This document shows positions 1 through 6,739 of a stretch of 8,760 bases of DNA, in pieces. This stretch comes from Candidatus Magasanikiibacteriota bacterium (GTDB lineage: Bacteria > Patescibacteriota > Patescibacteriia > Magasanikbacterales > UBA922), in contig JAAZJX010000092.1 in assembly GCA_012800155.1 (NCBI GenBank), forward strand, positions 1-8,760, written 5' to 3'. The number at the start of each line of letters is the position of its first letter. The first letter of the stretch is position 1. Position numbers and translations under genes: made by a program. The notes beneath the pieces are model-generated. The model worked only from the letters and a program-made list of their open reading frames with translations, was not told the origin of the DNA and did not search any database.

Positions 1-1976
1 ATGCCCAGCGGCAGGTATCAGTGGAAGCTGAGAAGTTCAGTTTACTGGCTTCCAGATTATTGGAACTGCGTTCTGCTACCTCCCTTACAGCCGCAGATAA
101 GAAGGAGATGAAGAATGTCATCAAGTCTTTGAATGATAACTACTCGGATTATCTGGGTAACATCAACTTAGAGACTGCTGCCTACAATAACCTGGCTACT
201 GCCCTGCGTAATGCTTCCGACGCTCTCGTACAGAAGAAGATCTCGGAGATCTATGGGGAGAGATATAACGCCCAGATCAGGAGAGTGGCTGAGCTACAGA
301 TAGAGGTCGACTCACAGCAGGCAGAAGTTGATAGGGTTCGAGCCCGTAGACAACAGCTAATGAACTCGGTGGACTGGGAGTTCCTGACCAGTGACCGTAA
401 CGCTATGGGCTTCAATCCAGCTTCTTACTTCGGTAATGATGGTGAGTGGCTTAAGTTAGAAAGACGGCTCAACCAGTTCGGAGCCTTAACCGGACAACTG
501 CAGGCTGCCAAGAATGATCTACAGCAGATAGGCGCAGCATACAGACAGGCTATGTTGGATGCGCCTGACTTGAGTTTCAATCCCGGAGGTGGATCAGGAG
601 GTGGTTCATCAAGCCCTGCACCTAATCCTGCCGCATCCGAAGCAGAAGCCAGACGCAGGGAAGCGTTACGCTTGATGGAAGAGCTTGCCCGATTAAGGCA
701 GACTGAGACTGCTCGGATCGAAGCCGAATACCAGAGAAGGCTGGCCCTGATCAGGGAGTTTACTCAGGATGGCAGTGATGCCGAACGTCAAGCCATCGAG
801 AACCTGGATGCCTGGAAGACTCAGCAGGATAATGAGCTTATTACCAAAGAGAAGGATGCTGTTCAAGCCAGATACAAAGCTGAGATCGACTACTTCTCCA
901 ATCTGGAGAACCTGGGAGTCAACTCCTATGACGCTCTCAAAGCCAGTATGGAAGAGTATTATGCTTGGGCTCAACAGAATCTTCCGGAGAAGGAACAGCA
1001 GCTTATTCAAGCACAGATTACCGAGATCAATGTCCGTAATGCCAAACTGCTCCAGGAGCGTCAGGATGAAGAGAAAGCCAAGCTGCAGGAACTGCAGGAC
1101 ATCAGAGACGAGTTCTATTCTCGTGACCTAGATAACATCGGTGATAGCTACAGCAAGCAGCTTCTGGAAGTTGATAAGTACTATGAGAAGATGAAAGCCA
1201 AGCTCCTGGAAGCTGGTTATACTGAAGTGGAGATCGAACGGCAGAAGCAGGAGACCCTGAACACACTCAGAACGAACCATCAGCTTCAGGTAGCAAGTGG
1301 CATCTCCAAGATCTTCGGTGACCTTGCTTCGGCTCAGGATAAGGATACCGAGCGTGGCTTCAAGCTGTGGAAGGCATCAGCAATAGCTCAAGGTTATGTG
1401 GATACCTTCTCTGCCACCATTGGAGCGTATAAGTCCATGATAGGTATTCCCGTAGTAGGCCCCGGACTGGCAGTGGCGGCTGCTGCAGCTGCGATGGCTG
1501 CCGGTATCGCTAACATCGCCAGGATCAGTGCCACAAAGTTTGAGAAGAAAGCTACTGGCGGTATTCTGACAGGGCCTTCCCATGGGCAAGGTGGCATCCT
1601 TATCGAAGCTGAAGGTGATGAGTATGTCACGGCCAAAGAAAGGGTCAAAGCACTGGGCAAGAGTCTATTCGACTTCCTCAACTTCGCTCCTCTGGATCAG
1701 GTCAGGACCGCTCTATCAGGGATACCGGTACCGACTGTGCCACTACCTGCCAATTTGGGCTCATATTATGCCGCTGGTGGGCATATCTCTTCCGGAGGCG
1801 GTATGAATACCCTGATCGACCTGATAGCCGCAATGAAAGACGAGATCGTTTCACTCAAGCAAACAGTGAAGGACTCCAAGCCCATCATCGAGGTCAACGT
1901 AGATCCTCTCTCCAATGATCCGGTTAAGATTAGCGAGATTGCTGATACAGGCAAAATGATCAGGAGTGAAGTCTAA
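1..1976 (+). CDS. Phage tail tape measure protein, C-terminal part (5' end outside window)
   Basis: Probably the tape measure that sets tail length and lies in the tail lumen. The frame is open from the left edge (codons begin at base 3). The first possible start, GTG at 21, has no convincing ribosome binding site, so I read this as a 5'-truncated gene. Counting from that GTG there are 651 residues. The N-terminal 110 residues and residues 205-420 are long, charged, predicted coiled coil. A Gly/Ser linker (about 188-198) separates them. Residues 473-503 are an Ala/Gly-rich hydrophobic helix. Residues 511-536 (ATGGILTGPSHGQGGI, then EAEGDEYV) match the conserved C-terminal tail seen in many prophage tape measure proteins. 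The N-terminal part, with a DYLGNINLET-like segment, also resembles tape measures of Bacteroidetes-type prophages. The stop overlaps the next start (TAATG). Family assignment is from memory of motifs, not a search. Confidence 0.8.
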   Translation, partial: AQRQVSVEAEKFSLLASRLLELRSATSLTAADKKEMKNVIKSLNDNYSDYLGNINLETAAYNNLATALRNASDALVQKKISEIYGERYNAQIRRVAELQIEVDSQQAEVDRVRARRQQLMNSVDWEFLTSDRNAMGFNPASYFGNDGEWLKLERRLNQFGALTGQLQAAKNDLQQIGAAYRQAMLDAPDLSFNPGGGSGGGSSSPAPNPAASEAEARRREALRLMEELARLRQTETARIEAEYQRRLALIREFTQDGSDAERQAIENLDAWKTQQDNELITKEKDAVQARYKAEIDYFSNLENLGVNSYDALKASMEEYYAWAQQNLPEKEQQLIQAQITEINVRNAKLLQERQDEEKAKLQELQDIRDEFYSRDLDNIGDSYSKQLLEVDKYYEKMKAKLLEAGYTEVEIERQKQETLNTLRTNHQLQVASGISKIFGDLASAQDKDTERGFKLWKASAIAQGYVDTFSATIGAYKSMIGIPVVGPGLAVAAAAAAMAAGIANIARISATKFEKKATGGILTGPSHGQGGILIEAEGDEYVTAKERVKALGKSLFDFLNFAPLDQVRTALSGIPVPTVPLPANLGSYYAAGGHISSGGGMNTLIDLIAAMKDEIVSLKQTVKDSKPIIEVNVDPLSNDPVKISEIADTGKMIRSEV

Positions 1977-3463
1977 TGCCTAATCTCTTTAAGATCGACT
2001 TCATACAAGGCAAGACCGATGCCACAGACTATAACCAGGTCAAGCACAGCCTGATTGATTCCGCTACCAATAGAGCTATCATCAGCCTGAGCATCTCAGC
2101 TGATAAACTGCAGTCGGTCTCGAACTATACCAGAGAACCCAAGCGACTGGTCTTCGAGTGCTTCCCCACTACCTGGATACAGGACAACATCCTCTCCGGT
2201 TCAAACGAGCATGAGCGTTATGTATCCCATTTCGAGGTGAAGGTCTATAGGGATGCTGCCTTGTTCTTTACAGGCATAATAGACACCTCTCAGCTATCCT
2301 TTGATGTCTCCTCCGGAGTGCTCAAGATTACCTGTTATGATAAGATTAAACTGCTTTCCTTGTTCTCCGATCTCACACACTACTATAGCCTTACTGCGGG
2401 TTACCTGCCGATCTGGATATTGGGCTACTTTATTCAAGACATCGAACAGAGAATACCGATCAGCATACCATACTCCAACCAGTTCAACTTGCCGACCTTG
2501 AACATCAGTTCCGGCAATGCACTGACTATTGCCCACATTGACTTTGACAATCTGATAGAGTTCCCCAATCCCACTGGAGGTTGGACTTACAGCTATGACA
2601 ACTCCGGCTGGCCGGGTCCTTTCTGGGGCTATTTGATCGATACCATAGCTAACCGCATGAGCTTCGTCTTTGCCTATAAGAAAGTAATCAAGGCTACCTA
2701 TCCGAGTCCTGCTACTACAAGGTATCAAGGCCGCTATCGTGGCCGTATATACAAGTTCTTCAACAACATCTGCCCGGTAGTGATCGAGTATGAAGAGAAG
2801 ACCGATTGGGTGGAAGACCTGGCCTCTCTGGCTAATGCTCATAACGAGTTCATTGGCTTCTACCTCGAGAACGGCATCTCCGAGACCAATCTATATAATG
2901 GCCTGGTATCAGTGGGGTCCATTGATGGTCGCAGCTATGGCAGCAGTCAATACGTTAACCACTGGATCGAAGCACACTTTCATGGCAATCTCTTCCCGGC
3001 CAAGCTGTTCCCCGGCAAGGCTTATGAAAACTATAACGATGAGCAGACCGATAACATCAAAGCTCTGCAAGCCATGCTCATGTTATACAATGCCACCATC
3101 TTCAGCAATCCTCAAGGCCAGATCGTGTTCAAGAACAAGGACGCCTATGCCAGTGCCATAATAGACATCAATGCTGACGATGTGGTCGACTTCGTTACCA
3201 AGCGAGGCAATCCTGAGAAACCGCAGATAAGCTCACTGGATATCCTGGCAGGGGATACCACTCAACTCCAGAGTATAATCAAAGACTATCTGATCGACTT
3301 TCATGACTCCAAGTGGAGTTGCGAAGCTACCATAGACCAACTCAGTAAATACAATCTCTCCCTCCAGTCCAAGATACGCATCCAGAATCAGATCTATGCC
3401 ATAACTGAACTGGAGCGTAACTACATTGAAGATGAATACATGGTGAAGGCATGGCTATTATAA
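1976..3463 (+). CDS. Phage tail protein, likely baseplate hub / late control D-like
   Basis: A 495-residue protein directly after the tape measure, its ATG sharing one base with the preceding TAA, which suggests translational coupling. Residues 84-130 read as alternating strands ending FFTGIIDTSQLSFDVSSGVL, then KITCYDKIKLL. This pattern (strand, F-x-G-x-I/V, strand, then aromatic-D-x-x-K-L-L) is typical of gp27/late-control-gene-D-like hub domains of contractile and siphophage tails. The C-terminus (about residues 467-495, IRIQNQIYAITELERNY onward) also looks like the last strands of such a hub. The middle (about 140-380) is Trp/Tyr-rich and unassigned. Gene position between tape measure and fibre supports a distal tail or hub role. 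Hub identity is inference; a general 'tail protein' call is firm. Confidence 0.6.
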   Translation: MPNLFKIDFIQGKTDATDYNQVKHSLIDSATNRAIISLSISADKLQSVSNYTREPKRLVFECFPTTWIQDNILSGSNEHERYVSHFEVKVYRDAALFFTGIIDTSQLSFDVSSGVLKITCYDKIKLLSLFSDLTHYYSLTAGYLPIWILGYFIQDIEQRIPISIPYSNQFNLPTLNISSGNALTIAHIDFDNLIEFPNPTGGWTYSYDNSGWPGPFWGYLIDTIANRMSFVFAYKKVIKATYPSPATTRYQGRYRGRIYKFFNNICPVVIEYEEKTDWVEDLASLANAHNEFIGFYLENGISETNLYNGLVSVGSIDGRSYGSSQYVNHWIEAHFHGNLFPAKLFPGKAYENYNDEQTDNIKALQAMLMLYNATIFSNPQGQIVFKNKDAYASAIIDINADDVVDFVTKRGNPEKPQISSLDILAGDTTQLQSIIKDYLIDFHDSKWSCEATIDQLSKYNLSLQSKIRIQNQIYAITELERNYIEDEYMVKAWLL

Positions 3464-3906
3464 AGGGCTTCAAGCTTATCCGCTGGGCTGATGACGGCAT
3501 CTATTACTTCTTCTGCCAGAATGGGCAGGTTGAGTATGCCCCCAATCAGAAGTATCGCATCGAGAAGAAGAACGCTTACGATCCCACTGTCATCCATAGA
3601 AGGGAAGCCTACCGGGAAGACTCCTTCGATCTGGAAGCGGTACTTGAGCCAGCCGAGTACTATAGCCTGATGAGCTTCCTGCTCAGTCCCGGCAGGCTCT
3701 ATCTCGAATACACTGCATATAACAGCATCAACAGCCAGTTCCCGGTCACCATAACCCAGTTGCCCAAATGTCCTGATGATCTGCACGAGTATCCCACCAA
3801 GGTCAAGTTCAGTCTGGAATCGAGATACATCGGCTCTCCCGGCTATATCGACTTCGGCATCATTATTATCACCGACTTTGATGAGACGGTGATCCCACAT
3901 TCCTAA
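3451..3906 (+). CDS. Phage tail-associated protein of unknown function
   Basis: A 151-residue protein whose ATG lies 13 bases inside the end of the hub-like gene, so the two are probably cotranscribed and translationally coupled. It begins MAIIKGFKLIRWADDGIYYF and appears mostly beta-structured. Residues 56-85 (a run ending FDLEAVLEPAEYYSLMSFLL, then a Gly-Arg turn) combine a strand and a helix, as in small tail-completion or distal-tail proteins. No catalytic motif, signal peptide or membrane segment is visible. I do not recognise the family. Position within the tail block, between hub and fibre, is the only evidence for a structural role. A long opposite-strand frame covers the same bases but lacks a ribosome binding site. 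Confidence 0.7.
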   Translation: MAIIKGFKLIRWADDGIYYFFCQNGQVEYAPNQKYRIEKKNAYDPTVIHRREAYREDSFDLEAVLEPAEYYSLMSFLLSPGRLYLEYTAYNSINSQFPVTITQLPKCPDDLHEYPTKVKFSLESRYIGSPGYIDFGIIIITDFDETVIPHS

Positions 3907-3933
3907 TCCTTAACAATCATAATAGGAGTATAC

Positions 3934-4590
3934 ATGTACAAGTTCGCCATTGGCTATTATACTATGGAAGGCACAGAACGTAAGCCTCAATCGGGAGTGG
4001 ATATCCGACTTCTCAGGCCCGGTCAATCCTGGGCAGAAGGCAAACATCTGAGCGAGACAGTGCCAGACTCTGGTTACTATGAGATTGGTATCCAAAACGA
4101 AGGCGATTGCGGCTTCTATGAGATCTGGGATAACCTGGGCAACTCCCTCGGTCAGTTCAGTGGTAAGACCTGCACGATCGGGAAGCTAGATGCCAGGGGC
4201 TTGCAGAACAATTGCATCTATGGCAATCACATCCTGGATGGAGTGGTAACCGGAAGCAAGATAGCCAATGAAGCTATCGGCACCGAACACCTGCAGAATG
4301 GCCTCTTGTCACTCACTAAGCTGCAATACGAGATACAGGATCAAGATAAAGGAGTGGGCGATAACAGCCAAAGTAGTCCTGCAAAGCTGACTGAGGACAA
4401 GATCATCACCCACACACTGGATAAGGAGTATCAGGAGCTTCCCCATATCTTCCTGACCAACCAGTGCGATGCCTTCCTCTACATAGCCGATATCAAGATC
4501 GAAGGGAATCTGGTGACTGTCCTAATCGGGATCAGCCAGGTCTATACCGCCACAGATGCTTTCTATAAGCTGCTAGCCCTCGCCAAATGA
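3934..4590 (+). CDS. Putative phage tail fibre / receptor-binding protein
   Basis: A 218-residue protein with a good ribosome binding site (AGGAG at 3924-3928, 5 bases before ATG). Residues 1-85 look like a small beta-sandwich (VDIRLLRPG, then SGYYEIGI, then GFYEIWDNLGN). This could be a transthyretin- or carboxypeptidase-regulatory-like fold, an inference only. Residues 97-131 carry a 10-residue period (GNHILDGVVT, GSKIANEAIG, TEHLQNGLLS), the kind of I/L-x-x-x-x-I repeat common in fibre stalks. The C-terminal 50-60 residues alternate hydrophobic strands (IFLTNQ, AFLYIADIKI, LVTVLIGI) and could be a trimerising or ligand-binding head. At 218 residues it is short for a full fibre, so it may be a tip or adaptor. 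It is the last clear structural gene of the plus-strand block. Confidence 0.6.
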   Translation: MYKFAIGYYTMEGTERKPQSGVDIRLLRPGQSWAEGKHLSETVPDSGYYEIGIQNEGDCGFYEIWDNLGNSLGQFSGKTCTIGKLDARGLQNNCIYGNHILDGVVTGSKIANEAIGTEHLQNGLLSLTKLQYEIQDQDKGVGDNSQSSPAKLTEDKIITHTLDKEYQELPHIFLTNQCDAFLYIADIKIEGNLVTVLIGISQVYTATDAFYKLLALAK

Positions 4591-4648
4591 TGCAATTATA
4601 GAGTGGCTGAAATATGGCACAGCATTAGCTTATTATCTGAGGTTAGCT

Positions 4649-4852
4649 ATGATTACTTTTATAATGCTATGTTTTTTTTACTATATCTATCGTGAAGAGG
4701 AAAGAGAAAGAAAGAGAAAACGCCTTGAGGACGAGCTCAATGCAAAGAAGCGTATATTGAATCTGGATCGGGAATTATCACGTCTTAGTGCCAACAAATC
4801 CAACATTGTTACCATTGCTCGAATCACAATCGAGGATGAGAATATATGGTAG
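4649..4852 (+). CDS. Small membrane-anchored protein with charged helix, function unknown
   Basis: A 67-residue protein with a plausible ribosome binding site (GAGG at 4639-4642, 6 bases before ATG). Residues 1-14 (MITFIMLCFFYYIY) form a short hydrophobic, aromatic anchor. A strongly charged segment follows (EEERERKRKRLEDELNAKKR) and probably continues as a helix to about residue 48. The architecture, one N-terminal membrane helix plus a charged coiled coil, matches many small phage lysis-module or envelope proteins (for example inner-membrane spanin-like proteins). No lysin lies next to it, so a lysis role is not established. It sits 58 bases after the fibre gene in the same direction and is more AT-rich than the tail genes. 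It may be a real small gene or a short accessory protein. Confidence 0.5.
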   Translation: MITFIMLCFFYYIYREEERERKRKRLEDELNAKKRILNLDRELSRLSANKSNIVTIARITIEDENIW

Positions 4853-4866
4853 ATGAACTATGTGTA

Positions 4867-4892
4867 ACAAAGAAAACCCGGCAGAACCGGGT
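4867..4892 (-). terminator. Rho-independent terminator of the minus-strand accessory gene
   Basis: Read on the minus strand, a 6-bp GC-rich stem (ACCCGG, loop TTCTG, CCGGGT; bases 4892 to 4876) is followed at once by TTTTCTTTG. It lies about 20 bases past the stop of the minus-strand gene ending at 4914. On the plus strand the hairpin has no T-run after it, so its orientation is for the minus-strand gene. Confidence 0.75.
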
Positions 4893-4913
4893 CATTGAGT
4901 AGCTTAGTTGCTT

Positions 4914-5309
4914 TTATCTCTTCTTTTCTAGGCGGCAGATCAATTCCGCCATCAAGTTTATCATTTCTTTGTAGTCTCCGCATTCCCAGGCATCATCGGC
5001 TCTGGTCTTGATCTCGTCCTCGGTCATCTTCTCTGACTGCAGCCAGGGGCCTCGAAATTGATTCCACCAGCTCTTGTAGTGAAACTCATTAGCGTATGGA
5101 TCGTCATCGGCTGGGTCGCTATCTAATCCCGATTTATCCATCTCGATTACCCTCATTGTTGTGCCTAATTGCAGAATATCATCTTTCTTGGCGATCTCTT
5201 CGATTGGCTGTTCAGTCCCATCGTCATGCATCAGAATAAGTTGGCTGCCTGATTTAACCATCTCCTCCAGAGTTGCTTGCCCTTTGCGATTATTGTTTTG
5301 CTTGGTCAT
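4914..5309 (-). CDS. Acidic hypothetical protein, probable phage accessory ('moron') gene
   Basis: A 131-residue protein on the strand opposite to the tail genes. The ATG at 5309 is preceded by a strong ribosome binding site (AAGGAG at 5321-5316, 6 bases away), which fixes the start. The N-terminus is basic and Asn/Lys-rich. Residues 11-55 may be a small alpha/beta fold (ATLEEMVKSGSQLILMHDDG). Residues 62-72 are very acidic (DSDPADDDPY). Residues 78-91 are aromatic (YKSWWNQFRGPW). Residues 95-131 are probably helical. No signal peptide, membrane helix or recognised domain is visible. Together with its own terminator and leader hairpin it forms an independent transcription unit at the end of the tail block, as phage accessory genes often do. 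I do not recognise the family. Candidate roles such as lysogenic conversion or anti-phage defence are speculation. Confidence 0.7.
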   Translation of the reverse strand: MTKQNNNRKGQATLEEMVKSGSQLILMHDDGTEQPIEEIAKKDDILQLGTTMRVIEMDKSGLDSDPADDDPYANEFHYKSWWNQFRGPWLQSEKMTEDEIKTRADDAWECGDYKEMINLMAELICRLEKKR

Positions 5310-5346
5310 CTTGATCTCCTTCTCGGTTACCCGACTGTTGATTTAT

Positions 5347-5364
5347 GGGTGCTACAAAGCACCC
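5347..5364 (-). promoter_or_regulatory. Dyad in the leader of the minus-strand gene
   Basis: A perfect 6-bp inverted repeat (GGGTGC, 6-base centre, GCACCC) lies 38 bases upstream of the ATG at 5309. It is not followed by a T-run on either strand, so it is not a standard terminator. It could be an operator or an RNA hairpin in the leader. A TTGACC box lies just upstream on the minus strand (5382-5377), but the matching -10 is poor. Confidence 0.35.
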
Positions 5365-5490
5365 CCTCGCACAGGTGGTCAAGTTCTTTCCGCTCAATAT
5401 GATAAGATAGATTAATGTCTTGGATACCGATCAGATTGAAGATGGGGCTGTATTAATCAGCAGCCATTCAATACCTTACAAAGTGCTATT

Positions 5491-5717
5491 GAAATAATCG
5501 TGATATTTCACGGTTACTAAGCCCTGTTTAATCAATTCGGAATCGGAAATCTCTAATCTGTTCCAGTGATTTCACTTAACAAATCCGTATGAAAAAGTCG
5601 TGGAATTTTATTTGAAAAAATCGTGATATCGTTTTGAAATAATCGTGATATCGCCAGGCTCCGAAATCACCGAATTGAAAGAATGGTGATACGATTTGAA
5701 AAAATAAGTGAGAACGC
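5491..5717 (+). repeat. Degenerate direct repeats, consensus GAAAaAATCGTGATATCG
   Basis: Copies start at 5491 (GAAATAATCGTGATATTT), 5591 (GAAAAAGTCGTGGAATTT), 5614 (GAAAAAATCGTGATATCG), 5636 (GAAATAATCGTGATATCG), 5677 (GAAAGAATGGTGATACGA) and, weakly, 5698 (GAAAAAATAAGTGAGAAC). The spacing of neighbouring copies is 23, 22, 41 and 21 bases, with 41 close to two units. The gap at 5663-5677 carries an inverted, degraded copy (GAAATCACCGAATTG). About two helical turns per unit puts the copies on one face of the DNA. This would suit an operator array or iterons, but could equally be a decayed simple repeat. Confidence 0.65.
5496..5515. promoter_or_regulatory. Dyad CGTGA-TATT-TCACG, possible regulator binding site
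   Basis: The outlying repeat copy contains a perfect 5-bp inverted repeat (5499-5503 and 5508-5512) around a 4-base centre. After one mismatch the arms extend by AA/TT. It resembles a CRP/FNR-type half-site pair, but the centre is 4 bases rather than the usual 6 for TGTGA-type CRP sites or 4 for FNR TTGAT sites. The regulator is unknown. Confidence 0.35.
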
Positions 5718-5761
5718 ATACTCCGGGAGGAGGCGGGACAGCGGAAAAGCAGACTTTTTCC

Positions 5762-5790
5762 TTGACATAAACGGGAAAAGTTTCAACCTT
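5762..5790 (+). promoter_or_regulatory. Possible promoter of the exported-protein gene (weak)
   Basis: A consensus -35 box TTGACA (5762-5767) lies 49 bases upstream of the ATG at 5817. At the usual 17-base distance the sequence is AACCTT, a poor -10. Similar boxes precede the deacetylase and peptidase genes, which makes a host-specific promoter shape possible. Confidence 0.3.
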
Positions 5791-5816
5791 GCCGTAACTG
5801 CTTCAAGGAGTTTACC

Positions 5817-6437
5817 ATGAAAAAGATAATTGCCACGGCAATGCTGCTGCTTATGGCGGCGGCGATGCTTTCCGCGGGCGCGAAGGAAGAGGCTATCCAA
5901 AGCCTCGACAACGCAAAAATCATGCTGGGCAAGGACGACTTTGCCGGAGCCCAGAACGAGATCGATTATGCCCAGACCAAGATCGCCGAGATCCTGGCTG
6001 AACAGCTTCTGCCCTTCATCCCGGAAGCACCTGCCGGATTCAGGCTGGAAGAAAAGAACGCGAAAGCCCTCGGCTCGGCTGGCGCGATCCTGGGCAGCGC
6101 CAATTCCATCATCGCTACCGCCAAATACAGCAGGGACGACGCCGAGCTTAACCTCACCATCTCCAGCGGCGGCGTGCTGGGACAGGCTGGCGGCCTTTTG
6201 GGCGGCATTGCCTCCATGTTTGGCGGCCTGTCCGTGGGCAGCGGCGCCAAAACCATCCGCGTCAAAGGCTACACCGGCACCCAGGAGTTTGACCCGGACG
6301 AAGAATCCGGCACCCTCTCCATCCAGGTGGGAGAGAAGATTTCCGTGATCGTGGAAGCCCACGGCATCGGCGACGCCGGACTTATGATCGCCATCGCCGA
6401 AGCGGTGGATCTGGCGCGTCTGGAAAGCTCCTTCTAA
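5817..6437 (+). CDS. Exported protein of unknown function
   Basis: A 206-residue protein, ATG preceded by AAGGAG (5805-5810, 6 bases away). Residues 1-22 are a clear Sec signal peptide (MKK, hydrophobic core LLLMAAAM, then LSAGA with a likely cut after AGA or SAG). The mature part starts with helices (about 24-65), then an LPFIPEAPAGF segment (about 65-75). A Gly/Ala-rich central stretch (about 118-143) follows, then a beta-rich C-terminal half (TIRVKGYTGTQEF, GTLSIQVGEKISVIVEAHGI) and a final helix (AIAEAVDLARLESSF). The C-terminal pattern, a strand 'VGxxxxVxVEAxGI' followed by a helix ending in an aliphatic-rich L-A-x-L, recalls periplasmic proteins of unknown function in Gram-negative bacteria. 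I cannot name the family. A 231-codon frame on the other strand overlaps it but has no such features. It appears to be transcribed alone. Confidence 0.85.
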   Translation: MKKIIATAMLLLMAAAMLSAGAKEEAIQSLDNAKIMLGKDDFAGAQNEIDYAQTKIAEILAEQLLPFIPEAPAGFRLEEKNAKALGSAGAILGSANSIIATAKYSRDDAELNLTISSGGVLGQAGGLLGGIASMFGGLSVGSGAKTIRVKGYTGTQEFDPDEESGTLSIQVGEKISVIVEAHGIGDAGLMIAIAEAVDLARLESSF

Positions 6438-6462
6438 ACCGGGCTTTCTTTCCTTAGTTCCC

Positions 6463-6489
6463 GGGGGCGCGCTGCTATCGCTCCCCTTT
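6463..6489 (+). terminator. Weak candidate terminator after the exported-protein gene
   Basis: GGGG-GCG (6463-6469) pairs with CGC-T-CCCC (6479-6486) with one bulged T, a 9-base loop, then only TTT. It lies 25 bases after the stop. The T-run is short, so termination efficiency is doubtful. Confidence 0.3.
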
Positions 6490-6607
6490 GCATCCTGTAG
6501 ATTTCCTGGGATTTACCTGGGGTCATCCTTAACTTCGCAACCACATACCTAAGGATGATACCCCCAAATCCAGTAGCAGCAAAGGAGAGCGGTATCCAGA
6601 CAGGACT

Positions 6608-6699
6608 GCGTGGTGTCGTGATGTCGTGGTGGGGTGGTGAAAAGAAATAGAACGCGGTCTTTGAAGGTGGAAAGGTGGAATGGTGAAATGGTGGAAAGG
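6608..6699 (+). repeat. G-rich GGTGG-type low-complexity repeats
   Basis: Two blocks are seen: 6608-6639, built from GTCGTGGTG/GTCGTGATG units, and 6664-6699, built from GGTGGAAA and GGTGGAAT/GGTGAAAT units of about 8 bases. Read on the other strand these are CCACC/TTTCACC units. They have no coding sense and look like slippage-derived DNA. Confidence 0.6.
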
Positions 6700-6739
6700 A
6701 GCCCCCGAAACAAGCTCTACCAGACTATAAAGCTGTGTC

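Larger units (their letters stand above)
5310..5816. other. Gene-free junction between phage block and host genes
   Basis: About 500 bases with no supportable gene. In order they hold the leader of the minus-strand gene (ribosome binding site and a small dyad), an AT-rich stretch, a set of degenerate direct repeats (5491-5717), and the upstream region of the exported-protein gene with a TTGACA box at 5762-5767. Base composition and codon use change across this stretch, so the phage/host boundary probably falls inside it. No integrase, tRNA or clear attachment duplicate is visible. Confidence 0.6.

Noticed and set aside
769..1131. 120-codon plus-strand frame in another phase
   Set aside because: It is inside the coiled-coil region of the tape measure gene and is rich in Arg/Ser/Pro, as expected for an out-of-frame shadow.
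2294..2842. 182-codon minus-strand frame
   Set aside because: It is fully inside the hub-like gene, and its translation has no recognisable motif or start signal.
3421..3900. 159-codon minus-strand frame
   Set aside because: It lies opposite the 151-residue tail protein, which is overlapped and coupled to the hub gene; no ribosome binding site was seen for the minus frame.
5399..5404. Minus-strand TATCAT as the -10 box of the 131-residue gene
   Set aside because: The hexamer is a good -10 match, but the sequence 17 bases upstream has no -35 resemblance, so I do not list a promoter.
5591..5717. CRISPR array
   Set aside because: Repeats are degenerate and nearly contiguous with no unique spacers of 25-40 bases, and no cas genes are present.
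5667..6362. 231-codon open frame on the minus strand
   Set aside because: It overlaps the exported-protein gene, which has a signal peptide and strong ribosome binding site on the plus strand. The minus frame is a by-product of GC-rich third positions.
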